A DNA stretch of 34,794 nt, taken from Candidatus Brocadia sp. WS118 (GTDB lineage: Bacteria > Planctomycetota > Brocadiia > Brocadiales > Brocadiaceae). Under the pieces are notes generated by a model that saw nothing but the letters and a program-made list of their open reading frames with translations, had not been told where the DNA came from and did not search any database. Each line of letters starts with the position of its first letter. The first letter of the stretch is position 1. Positions 15,784-23,843 of the stretch are shown piece after piece. The position numbers were made by a program, and so were the translations under genes. The stretch spans positions 1 to 34,794 of the forward strand of contig PHFX01000020.1 of assembly GCA_007618135.1 (NCBI GenBank). The letters run 5' to 3'.

Positions 15784-17643
15784 ATGATACATACGAAAAT
15801 ATTATTTGCAGCGGACACCATAGAAAAGTACGGTGACGTCGCCGGTTATCTGAGACAAAAAGGATTTCCAGAGATCATGATTGCAACCAACGGTGACGAA
15901 GTATTAAGGCATCTTAATGATCACACCCCTGATTTTGCTGTCCTGGATGTAAACCTGCCGGTATTGAATGGATTTCAATTATGCAGAATAATGAAATCTG
16001 GCGCAATCAAGAATAGTATAAATATTCCCGTCGTTCTGTTGTCGGGAACAGATAAAACCTATTTGGCATCCCAACTGGCGAAGTCTGTGGGCGCATACGG
16101 TATTCTTCATGCGCCAATAGCGATGGAGGATTTGTTGCATCTGATTTATCATGCATGTCATCCCAAAAAAGTTCCTGCTGATAAGGCCAGGGTTGTGCAA
16201 TATCCGGTAAAAGTAATGGTTGCAGCAAATGATGCCAATACGGTAAGGATTTTAGAACAAATCATGAGTGCGGAGGGGTATGAAATTTTAGTGGTGTCTG
16301 ATACCAAAGAGGCCATGTCTGCCCTGGAGATTGAAAAACCACAGATCATCTTTTTGCTCCTTAATGTGACAACAGGAAACGAATTGGATATCCTGAAACG
16401 GATAAAGAATGCCATGCCTGAGACTATAATTGTTGTAACCGTGGAGCGGGGTTCGGAAGTCATGATTATCAAATTCATGAAGGCAGGAGCAGATGACTAT
16501 ATTATCAGACCGTTTGATGAAAAAACGGTCGCCGGCGTTTGTAAAAATGCGATAAAAAAGTATCAGATGAATTGCCTTGGCAAACATGTGAATGAAGTAG
16601 AATTAAAGTTTCATTCCATGATAGAGGGCATGGTTGACGGCGTTATCTTAATGGATACGCACGGTAAAATGACATTAATCAACAGGGCCGGCAGGGAAAT
16701 GCTTGGGTATCTGGATATCAGGAGAGCCGAGGATGGTTCTATCGTGGGTTTTCATAATATTGAGATTAAGGAAATTTGTAACGAGATATTCGTTAAAAAA
16801 CAACGGTACATTTCGTGTGAAATTCATACGAAAGAAAACGAGGAAAAATACTTTGTTGTCATTGCCTCGCCTTTACGCGGAGTTGCAGGAGAAAAGGCCG
16901 GTATCATTGTTGTGCTTAGGGATGTTACCCGCGAATATCAGTTACAGCATCAGGTGGTAAAGACTGAAAGACTGTATGCCGTGAGCAACTTGATAGCGGG
17001 GGCAGCCCATGAATTGAACAACCCGTTGGCAGGAATTCAGCTCTGTGCCGATCTCGTGTTAAATGAACCTTCTATTAGTGAAAAAGCAAAAAAATATTTA
17101 AACAGGATACAAAAAGAGACGGATCAAATACAGAGTGTCATAAAGAGTCTGCTGACCCTTACCGGGAATTACACCCTTTCAAAAGAGCCGGTTAATCCGA
17201 ACGATATTCTCGAAGAAATTGTCGAGCAAAAGTCAGATCAATTTGAGTATGCAAACATTGCAATCTTTAAATTCCTGGATGAAAAATTACCCATAGTTTT
17301 TGTAGATAAGAATCAAGTCCGGCGGGTTTTCCTGGACCTTATAGAAAATGCTTGCGCCTCTATGGGAGAAGGAAAAAATGAAAAACGTTTGACCATTCGA
17401 ACAGAGGGACAGAGAGAGAAAGTAAGGATTCTTATATCTGATACTGGTCCCGGAATACCAAAAGAATATCTTACGAGGATATTTGAACCATTTTTTACTG
17501 CAAAAAATATCAAGCATAGCAAAGGAACCGGATTAGGTTTATCCATTGCCCATAGTATTGTCCACCAGCATAGTGGAAGGATTTATGTGGAAAGCGAGTT
17601 AGGTTCAGGGGCCACATTTGTGATTGAATTGCCGGCAAAATAA
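15784..17643 (+). CDS. REC-REC-PAS histidine kinase
   Basis: The 619-residue soluble kinase has no membrane segment. Receiver 1 (about 4-125) has phosphoacceptor Asp55 in VLDVNLPV. Receiver 2 (about 142-260) has Asn194 at that position (LLLNVTTG), so it cannot be phosphorylated normally, although its RPF switch region remains. A PAS domain follows (about 275-390), then HisKA with His409 in AAHELNNPLAG, and a HATPase with N-box LIENACASM, DTGPGIP and GTGLGLSIAHSIV. The ATG at 15784 follows GGGAAG; an ATG at 15754 adds ten residues but lies in a repeat end. No cognate regulator is adjacent, and the input and target are unknown. Confidence 0.85.
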   Translation: MIHTKILFAADTIEKYGDVAGYLRQKGFPEIMIATNGDEVLRHLNDHTPDFAVLDVNLPVLNGFQLCRIMKSGAIKNSINIPVVLLSGTDKTYLASQLAKSVGAYGILHAPIAMEDLLHLIYHACHPKKVPADKARVVQYPVKVMVAANDANTVRILEQIMSAEGYEILVVSDTKEAMSALEIEKPQIIFLLLNVTTGNELDILKRIKNAMPETIIVVTVERGSEVMIIKFMKAGADDYIIRPFDEKTVAGVCKNAIKKYQMNCLGKHVNEVELKFHSMIEGMVDGVILMDTHGKMTLINRAGREMLGYLDIRRAEDGSIVGFHNIEIKEICNEIFVKKQRYISCEIHTKENEEKYFVVIASPLRGVAGEKAGIIVVLRDVTREYQLQHQVVKTERLYAVSNLIAGAAHELNNPLAGIQLCADLVLNEPSISEKAKKYLNRIQKETDQIQSVIKSLLTLTGNYTLSKEPVNPNDILEEIVEQKSDQFEYANIAIFKFLDEKLPIVFVDKNQVRRVFLDLIENACASMGEGKNEKRLTIRTEGQREKVRILISDTGPGIPKEYLTRIFEPFFTAKNIKHSKGTGLGLSIAHSIVHQHSGRIYVESELGSGATFVIELPAK

Positions 17644-17688
17644 GCTCTCACCATCATCCCTGTAAGGAAACAACATCCTTTTCTTATT

Positions 17689-17883
17689 TCACGTCTCCGG
17701 ATTTGGTATAATTTTCCTATGCCGTTTGTTCTCCTTCTGTGTGCCGTTCTTGTCTTCACGATCCAAAGCACTGTCAAGAAAGGCGACTCTTCCTTCCATC
17801 ACACAGCCCTGTTGTAAAGGGTGGCATGCTTTTTTAAGCCGCGTGCATTCTTGATTTATCTGGTGAGGACAAACCCAACTCAT
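17689..17883 (-). CDS. Small cysteine-containing protein of unknown function
   Basis: This 64-residue antisense frame contains four cysteines in a C-x7-C-x6-C-x6-C pattern (MSWVCPHQ ... QECTRL ... ACHPLQQGCV). It resembles small conserved cysteine proteins I recall from anaerobes but cannot name. The C-terminal half is highly charged. There is no strong ribosome-binding site. It is the only minus-strand gene proposed in the window; treat it as tentative. The remainder of 17644-18050 shows nothing else I can support. Confidence 0.4.
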   Translation of the reverse strand: MSWVCPHQINQECTRLKKACHPLQQGCVMEGRVAFLDSALDREDKNGTQKENKRHRKIIPNPET

Positions 17884-18050
17884 TTTTTATGACTCTGTTT
17901 TTTAATTTAAGGACCGGTTAACTTATACTTGTTTTCACTTCAGCACAGCCTCCTAAGTATCCATCATTTCAGTAAGAAATGCAAACATTAAGAAAATTCC
18001 GTATCGATGTTTTTCAAATAAATCCTCTTGCGCGGGTGTCTTGCAGTTAA

Positions 18051-18114
18051 CCATTTCAAAATGAAAATCATTTGATTCTTACTTCCGGTTTGCTATAATT
18101 TCATTTTGAAATGG
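18051..18114 (+). promoter_or_regulatory. argG promoter flanked by a doubled palindromic operator
   Basis: TTGATT (18072-18077), 16 bp and TATAAT (18094-18099) form a good promoter. CCATTTCAAAATGAAA (18051-18066) lies upstream of the -35, and its exact reverse complement TTTCATTTTGAAATGG (18099-18114) covers the start point. Each arm is itself quasi-palindromic (TTTCA-TTT-TGAAA), so each can be a dimer site; their centres are 48 bp apart. The motif is unlike the E. coli ARG box. Between them, AATGAAAATCATT has some Fur-box likeness, which is weaker evidence. Confidence 0.55.
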
Positions 18115-18198
18115 TGTTATTATAAGGATCAGATTTAGCAATAGTATTATACGAAGCTTTTTTATGCGGTTTAAGTAAACCATAGGAGAGTTCTATTT

Positions 18199-19491
18199 AT
18201 GGCGGAACAACGGAAAAAGGTAGTGCTGGCATATTCAGGGGGGTTGGATACCTCAGTGGCGATTAAATGGATTCCCGAAAAATATAATATGGACGTTATT
18301 ACGGTAACCATTGACCTCGGTGCGGTAAAGGACCTGGATGCAATTCGGGAAAAGGCGCTAAAAATCGGGGCAAAAAAGGCGATTGTTCTTGATGCGAAGG
18401 ATACCTTTGTCAAATATTTTATCTTTCCTGCATTGCAGGCAGGCGCCTTGTATGAAGGCGTTTACCCGTTAGCTACGGCCTTAGGCAGACCGCTGATTGC
18501 AAAATTGCTGGCGGATGTGGCACATGAAGAAAAGGCAGATGCCGTAGCGCATGGCTGTACGGGGAAGGGGAATGACCAGGTGCGTTTGGATGTGTCCCTG
18601 CAGGTCTTGAATCCCAAATTACAAATTATTGCCCCTGTCCGGGAATGGAAGATGACCCGCGATGAGGAGATACGGTATGCGGAAGAACATAATATCCCGG
18701 TGGAAGCAAAGATTAAGAGCCCCTATAGTACGGACGAAAATCTCTGGGGGAGGAGTATTGAGTGCGGGATTCTGGAAGATCCCTGGGCGGAACCGCCCGA
18801 GGAAGTCTACAAGTGGACAAAAAGCGCACCGGATGCCCCGGAGGAACCTGAATATATAGAGATCTATTTTGAAAAGGGCATTCCCGTCGCCCTGAATGAA
18901 GAGGAGATGGACGGAGTTGTTCTGATTAACACCTTAAATGCGCGTGGCGGGAAGCATGGCGTTGGCCGGATCGACCACCTGGAGAACCGGCTGGTTGGCA
19001 TCAAGTCCCGGGAAATTTACGAATCTCCCGCTGCGGTTATCCTGCATGCCGCTCACCGTGCGCTGGCAGGTATGATTATGACGAAAGACGCCTTGCGCTT
19101 TAAGGATATAGTTTCTGCGCAGTACGCGGATTTGATTTATAACGGTCTTTGGTTCTCCGCCTTTCATCAGGATCTCGTGGCATACGTCTTAAGCAGCCAG
19201 CGGCTTATGACCGGGACTATCCGTGTAAGATTATCAAAAGGAACATGCACGGTAGTCGGCCGTAAATCTCCGTTATCCCTCTATAGCGAAAAACTGGCGA
19301 CCTACCAGAAGGAAGATACCTTTGACCACAGCGCTTCTCTTGGATTTATTAAGATATATGGACTTCCGGTAAAGATACAGGCACAAAAACAGATGGACGT
19401 TCTGGCTGGGAAGGAGGCGTTGCATCTGGATTCGATCATGCCGCCGAAGATGAAATCTCTGGGCAAAGCAGAGGGGGATAAAAAAAGGTGA
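18199..19491 (+). CDS. argG: Argininosuccinate synthase
   Basis: The 430-residue enzyme has the N-type ATP pyrophosphatase P-loop SGGLDTS (13-19). Further family marks are AHGCTGKGNDQVRLD, the SPYSTDENLWGRS segment that contacts aspartate and citrulline, and GRIDHLENRLVGIKSREIYE. It condenses citrulline and aspartate with ATP to argininosuccinate in arginine synthesis. It is about 25 residues longer than usual, with a lysine-rich C-terminal tail. AGGAGAG precedes the ATG. A radical SAM gene begins 4 bp after its stop, so the two are likely co-transcribed. Confidence 0.96.
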   Translation: MAEQRKKVVLAYSGGLDTSVAIKWIPEKYNMDVITVTIDLGAVKDLDAIREKALKIGAKKAIVLDAKDTFVKYFIFPALQAGALYEGVYPLATALGRPLIAKLLADVAHEEKADAVAHGCTGKGNDQVRLDVSLQVLNPKLQIIAPVREWKMTRDEEIRYAEEHNIPVEAKIKSPYSTDENLWGRSIECGILEDPWAEPPEEVYKWTKSAPDAPEEPEYIEIYFEKGIPVALNEEEMDGVVLINTLNARGGKHGVGRIDHLENRLVGIKSREIYESPAAVILHAAHRALAGMIMTKDALRFKDIVSAQYADLIYNGLWFSAFHQDLVAYVLSSQRLMTGTIRVRLSKGTCTVVGRKSPLSLYSEKLATYQKEDTFDHSASLGFIKIYGLPVKIQAQKQMDVLAGKEALHLDSIMPPKMKSLGKAEGDKKR

Positions 19492-19495
19492 AGGA

Positions 19496-21253
19496 ATGAA
19501 GGTGCTCTTACTCTTCCCACCGTCATGGCATCCTTCGCAGCCCTATCTCAGTTTGCCTTCGTTAACTGCCTTTTTAAGACAGAACGGCGTACCCGATGTT
19601 GTCCAGCGGGACATTAATATTGAATTGCTGGATATTCTCCTTACCGAAAAGACATGCCGTGAGTTTTATCAGAAAATTCTTGCTAAATTAAAATATATAG
19701 ACAGTGCATGGCCATCCCGCCGGGGTACGCCTTTTGATCAGGAAAAACGCCAGGTGTTAATTCGTGCAGTAGAGACGATTCCCGTTCTTGCGAAAAAGGT
19801 AGAACCTGCAAAACATACGTTGCGGTCAGAAGGTTTTTACGACCTCGAACGCTATATCGAAAGTGTCAATACCATAAATGATGCACTTGGCGTTCTGTCA
19901 GCCTTGTATTACCCTTCGTCAATGACGGCAATCAATAACGATACGCGGTATTCCGTCTATTCATCACGGGAGATTTTTACAGCGCTCGACGATGAAGAAG
20001 AAAATATCTTCCTCAATCTGTACAAGGATCATATTCTTACTTCCATTCTTGGGTTTTCTCCCACAATAGTAGGGATTTCCATTACCAGTACCTCTCAGAT
20101 TATTCCGGGCATGACCCTCGCAAAATTGATAAAGGACCGAAACAGAGACGTCCATATTACCATTGGCGGAAGTGTTTTTACCAAGCTCATTGAAAATGTA
20201 AAAAAGATCGATGGGTTATTTTCAATTGTTGATAGTTTTATTGTTTTTGAGGGAGAGCACGCCCTGCTGGACCTTGCAGAGCAGGTGAATGGCAAGAGGG
20301 ATTTTAAAAAGGTCCGTAATTTGATTTACCGGGATAATAACAGTATCAGGATTAATGAGCCATTTTTTGCAGAGGATTTAAACAAACTTCCTACTCCTGA
20401 CTTTGATGACCTGCCGCTGAGGCTTTACCATGCCCCTGCATCCGTCTTGCCGGTACAGACATCGCGGGGCTGTTATTACGGGAAATGCGCCTTCTGCAAC
20501 CTGCATCTGGATCACCGGAATTTTCGTTTGCGCCGGCCGGAATTGCTCCTGGAGGACATACACAAGCTTTCACAAAAATACGATACGCCGTATTTTTTCT
20601 TTACGGACGAATCAGTTCCGGTAAACCAATTACGCGATATATCACTAGGCCTGCTGGAAAATAAACAGGATGTTAAATGGATGGGAGGGGTGCGATTTGA
20701 GCATGCCCTCAGTCACGATGTGCTCAGGAAGATGTATGAATCCGGATGTCAGAAGCTGGTCTTTGGTTTGGAATCATACAACCAGCGGGTATTGGATCTC
20801 ATGAAGAAAGGGACAAAGGCCGATCGCGTGAAAAATATCCTGGATGAATGCCTGAACTTAGGGATATCTTTCCACCTCTACGTAATTATTGGGTTTCCGA
20901 CCGAAACGGAAAAAGAAGCATTGGAAACGCTTGACTTTGTACTCAAGAAAGAATATCTGGATTCACCAGGATTTTCCTGTTTACCTTCTCTTTTTGGCAT
21001 GGAAAAAGACTCCCCGATTACCCACAACCCTTCAGAATATGGATTGAAAAGCATCATGGCGCCTGGCAAAGAGGATTTAGGATTGGGTTATTATTTTGAA
21101 GTGGAACAGGGGATGTCCCCGGAAGAAGCTGAGCAGATGTACCATTATGTTATAAACCGATTAAGTGAGAAGTTGTGTCCGTTTCCCTATAATTATTCAA
21201 TGTCTGACGGGCTGTTATATATTACTCACAGAAAACATGCATTAAAGCCGTAA
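19496..21253 (+). CDS. B12-type radical SAM protein of unknown substrate
   Basis: In this 585-residue protein the N-terminal region (KVLLLFPPSWHPSQPY; GFSPTIVGISITST at about 184-198) resembles the cobalamin-binding-type fold found in class B radical SAM enzymes. The iron-sulfur cluster motif is TSRGCYYGKCAFC, with Cys326, Cys331 and Cys334: a C-x4-C-x2-C spacing seen in a subgroup of these enzymes rather than the common C-x3-C-x2-C. FFFTDES and LVFGLESYNQRVLDLM are core strands of the TIM barrel. It overlaps functionally with argG only by operon; substrate, methylation or other chemistry cannot be inferred. AAGGTG serves as ribosome-binding site. Confidence 0.82.
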   Translation: MKVLLLFPPSWHPSQPYLSLPSLTAFLRQNGVPDVVQRDINIELLDILLTEKTCREFYQKILAKLKYIDSAWPSRRGTPFDQEKRQVLIRAVETIPVLAKKVEPAKHTLRSEGFYDLERYIESVNTINDALGVLSALYYPSSMTAINNDTRYSVYSSREIFTALDDEEENIFLNLYKDHILTSILGFSPTIVGISITSTSQIIPGMTLAKLIKDRNRDVHITIGGSVFTKLIENVKKIDGLFSIVDSFIVFEGEHALLDLAEQVNGKRDFKKVRNLIYRDNNSIRINEPFFAEDLNKLPTPDFDDLPLRLYHAPASVLPVQTSRGCYYGKCAFCNLHLDHRNFRLRRPELLLEDIHKLSQKYDTPYFFFTDESVPVNQLRDISLGLLENKQDVKWMGGVRFEHALSHDVLRKMYESGCQKLVFGLESYNQRVLDLMKKGTKADRVKNILDECLNLGISFHLYVIIGFPTETEKEALETLDFVLKKEYLDSPGFSCLPSLFGMEKDSPITHNPSEYGLKSIMAPGKEDLGLGYYFEVEQGMSPEEAEQMYHYVINRLSEKLCPFPYNYSMSDGLLYITHRKHALKP

Positions 21254-21320
21254 AAAGAATGAACTCCTGTTCTCCGGAGGAAGGTCAACAAAGATGTCCG
21301 AAGCACGTGAGTAAAAAACC

Positions 21321-21469
21321 ACGAAAGAGAGGGATTGCAAACTTGATATAACAGGCTCAAGGATGAATCCATTGAAGGTGCAGACGACCTGCCGGAGCCA
21401 CAGTACCTGGTGTACGCGACGATTACGGAACTTGAGGCAGTCGTGGATGATTTAAAAGAAATTTTGTAA
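21321..21469 (+). pseudogene. hsdM remnant (type I methyltransferase C-terminus)
   Basis: KERDCKLDI, then after a frameshift LKDESIEGADDLPEPQ and ELEAVVDDLKEIL followed by a stop (21467-21469). This matches the C-terminal tail of type I restriction-modification HsdM subunits. The catalytic domain and all upstream sequence are gone: the radical SAM gene ends at 21253, only 68 bp away. Confidence 0.6.
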
Positions 21470-21472
21470 TTG

Positions 21473-21657
21473 ATTGTGGCGCGGTATAATAAGGCAAAGG
21501 CTTTTGTAGATAAACTTACTCAATCCATCATTGCCAAGCCTTCCGTGGCGAACTTGTGCTGTAGGATCCTAAAGACGAACTTCATCGGCGCTATTGGAGT
21601 GGATTAGAGCAGAAAGAAAAGTTCCCGAACCAAAGAAAAATATATGCGTGAAAGGTA
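21473..21657 (+). pseudogene. hsdS remnant (type I specificity subunit C-terminus)
   Basis: ARYNKAKAFVDKLTQSIIAK is the conserved terminal helix of HsdS. One base of frameshift later AFRGELVL continues, then a TAG replaces a sense codon before DPKDE. Both target-recognition domains are missing. The order hsdM tail, hsdS tail, AlbA_2 gene matches the layout of many type I loci, which supports a collapsed restriction-modification operon. Confidence 0.7.
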
Positions 21658-21661
21658 AGTT

Positions 21662-23347
21662 ATGACACGCGATGAACTTTTGCAGCTAATAGCAGAAGTG
21701 AAGAGTCACCAAAGCGAAATGAACAATATTGAAGTAAAGTCAGCAAAGGAAGGGACTCCAAAGCGTCTTTATGAAGTGTTTTCTGCTTTTGCCAACCGTA
21801 CAGGTGGAGGGGTAATTCTTTTTGGTCTGGATGAAAATGAGAATTTTGAGATTGTTGGAGTTGGTGATGTGCAACGTTTGCAGACAGAAATTAGTAATAT
21901 TGTCACCTCAGAGATGGAACCTCTTTTACGTCCTGAATTTAGCATTGAAGATATTGATGATAAGAAAGTTATGGCTGTTGAGGTTTATGCAGTCGAAGCA
22001 GAAGCAAGACCTTGCTATTACAAACCTGCTGGGCTTCAGAAAGGTGCTTATATCAGGGTCGGAAATACTAATCGCTTGATGACTGATTATGAAATTTTTG
22101 GTTATGTAAGTGCAAAAACTCAACCAACATTTGATGGAGAGCTTGTAAAAGATGCTACTCTGGAAGATTTGAATCGTGAAAAACTGGAAACATATTTAGA
22201 GCTGTTGAAACGGACTCGACCACAAGCAGCGTATTTGAAGCAATCTTTCGAACACATCTTAGCGCAACTGCACATAATTAGAAAGTCAGAAGGAATATTT
22301 CGTCCGACTCTGGCAGGTTTATTAATGTTTGGCAACTACCCGCAGACATTTGAACCTCAACTGGTTATTACCTTTCTTCAATATTATGGTGTGGCAGAGT
22401 CGGAAAAGACACCACGGGGTGAACGATTTCTGGATAACAGGAAGTTTGAAGGAACTATTCCTGATATGGTGGCGGGTGCTGTTAACCACGTAATGGCAAC
22501 TATTCGAAAAGGGAGTTTGATTGAGGGTCTCTTCAGGCGGGATATACCTGAATACCCGGAAGAGGCAGTACGAGAGGCTGTTGGCAACGCTGTAGCTCAC
22601 CGAGATTACAGCAATTTTGTACGTGGTGGTTATATTCAAATCCGTCTTTTTGCTGATCGCTTGGAAATCCAGAGTCCAGGCGGGTTGTATGGAAATGTGA
22701 CTGAAGAAACGCTGGAAGTTGAACAGTCAACCCGTAATCGAACATTAGTTCGATTAATGGAAGATATGCACTTAATCGAGAACCGTGGTAGTGGCATTAA
22801 TACTATGATAGAGGCCATGAGAAGTGCTAACTTAGAACCTCCTCGGTTTCAGGATAAAAGGAGTTCTTTTTGGGTAATACTTCGCAATCTTACTTTAATG
22901 GATCAAGCAGCAATCTCGTGGTTAAACCGATTTGCTAATCGACCACTTAATGACCGTCAGCGTTTGGCGCTAGTTTATTTACGACATATCAAATCAATCA
23001 CAAATTGCGACTACCAGCGACTTAACCAGGTAGATTCGGTTACTGCGAATAGAGAATTACGCGGTTTAGTTCGAACAGGTTTAATAAAACTTCATGGCGC
23101 TAGACGTTGGGCGCGTTATACACTAAATGTGCCAATTGAAGAGCAAATTCTTTCAATACTAAAAACACAAGAAACAAAAATTTTAGACTATATACGCGAA
23201 CACGGATTTATTAAGCGGGCAGATTGTATTAAATTATTGAATCTCAAGGATACTCAAGCCAAGACTATTCTTTTTAAAATGCGTAATCAAGGACTTTTAA
23301 AGCAACAAGGAACGAGAAAAGACACTCGATATATTTTGCCTGATTAA
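21662..23347 (+). CDS. AlbA_2 (Schlafen-like) domain ATP-binding transcriptional-regulator-type protein
   Basis: This 561-residue COG2865-type protein begins with an AlbA_2/Schlafen-like domain (about 10-130: EVKSAKEGTPKRL, AFANRTGGGVILFGLDE, GAYIRVGNTNRLM). It continues with a GHKL-type ATPase around 290-400 (EAVGNAVAHRDYS as N-box, RLEIQSPGG, ENRGSGI). The C-terminus has winged-helix modules (about 425-560). Such genes often sit inside type I restriction loci between hsdS and hsdR. Here hsdM and hsdS are only fragments and hsdR is absent, so this is a surviving orphan. It appears full length and intact. Its biochemical role is unknown; nucleic-acid binding is expected. Confidence 0.8.
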   Translation: MTRDELLQLIAEVKSHQSEMNNIEVKSAKEGTPKRLYEVFSAFANRTGGGVILFGLDENENFEIVGVGDVQRLQTEISNIVTSEMEPLLRPEFSIEDIDDKKVMAVEVYAVEAEARPCYYKPAGLQKGAYIRVGNTNRLMTDYEIFGYVSAKTQPTFDGELVKDATLEDLNREKLETYLELLKRTRPQAAYLKQSFEHILAQLHIIRKSEGIFRPTLAGLLMFGNYPQTFEPQLVITFLQYYGVAESEKTPRGERFLDNRKFEGTIPDMVAGAVNHVMATIRKGSLIEGLFRRDIPEYPEEAVREAVGNAVAHRDYSNFVRGGYIQIRLFADRLEIQSPGGLYGNVTEETLEVEQSTRNRTLVRLMEDMHLIENRGSGINTMIEAMRSANLEPPRFQDKRSSFWVILRNLTLMDQAAISWLNRFANRPLNDRQRLALVYLRHIKSITNCDYQRLNQVDSVTANRELRGLVRTGLIKLHGARRWARYTLNVPIEEQILSILKTQETKILDYIREHGFIKRADCIKLLNLKDTQAKTILFKMRNQGLLKQQGTRKDTRYILPD

Positions 23348-23365
23348 TGGTGTTTAACGTTCGTA

Positions 23366-23420
23366 AAATATCCATAAATATCCATAAATATCCATAAATA
23401 TCCATAAATATCCATAAAAT
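23366..23420. repeat. 10-bp tandem repeat, five units
   Basis: TCCATAAATA starts at 23371, 23381, 23391 and 23401; a fifth unit at 23411 ends AAAAT. A partial unit precedes them. It lies between the AlbA_2 gene and the broken radC. Such arrays vary by slippage and may mark a deletion or recombination point. Confidence 0.9.
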
Positions 23421-23444
23421 AGTGTACAAGGATAGAAAATCTCA

Positions 23445-23737
23445 ATGAAAAAGATTGCCCCATTCCAAAATCAGACCGGCATCGTGAAAAGCTTCGGGAA
23501 AAGGGCGCGGAGGTGTTATCAGACACGGAGCTCCTTGCCGACCCTGTCACTGACAGTGCTGCTGCGATAATCGTTGCACACAACCATCCTTCAGGGAGCT
23601 TATCACCCAGCAAAGAGGATGTTGAGGTAACCAAACAATTAAAGGCAGCCGGAGAAACCCTGGGCATCAAAGTATTAGGCCATATCATTTTTAACCAGAA
23701 AGGGTATTACAGTTTCCTGGAAAAAGGGGAATGGTAA
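23445..23737 (+). pseudogene. radC pseudogene, frameshifted and internally deleted
   Basis: After MKKIAPFQNQ a frameshift leads into DRHREKLREKGAEVLSDTELLA, the RadC N-terminal helix. This joins directly to DSAAAIIVAHNHPSG ... SKEDVEV, the JAB/JAMM metal site near the C-terminus, and continues to a normal end (SFLEKGEW). About 100 central residues, including the upstream catalytic Glu, are missing, so the product would be inactive. An ATG at 23513 could still express the C-terminal 74 residues. Confidence 0.75.
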
Positions 23738-23766
23738 ATTTTACTGAAGGAGAATGATAAACGTTG

Positions 23767-23795
23767 TTGGATGTTGGATGGTCGTTTACTATAAT
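23767..23795 (+). promoter_or_regulatory. Candidate sigma-70 promoter of the dCache kinase
   Basis: TTGGAT (23767-23772), a 17-bp spacer and TATAAT (23790-23795) lie 49 bp before the kinase ATG. Spacing and -10 are ideal. It would drive the kinase and, unless the transposon-like element interferes, its regulator. Confidence 0.5.
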
Positions 23796-23843
23796 ATAAA
23801 ATATTTCCTTGTAAATGAATAAGAGAAGAAACGAGTTACAACC

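Noticed and set aside
18061-18077. Fur box upstream of argG
   Set aside because: Only partial resemblance, centred between the two stronger symmetrical sites, and no iron-related gene follows.
23366-23420. CRISPR array
   Set aside because: The units are only 10 bp, directly contiguous and without spacers; no cas genes are present.
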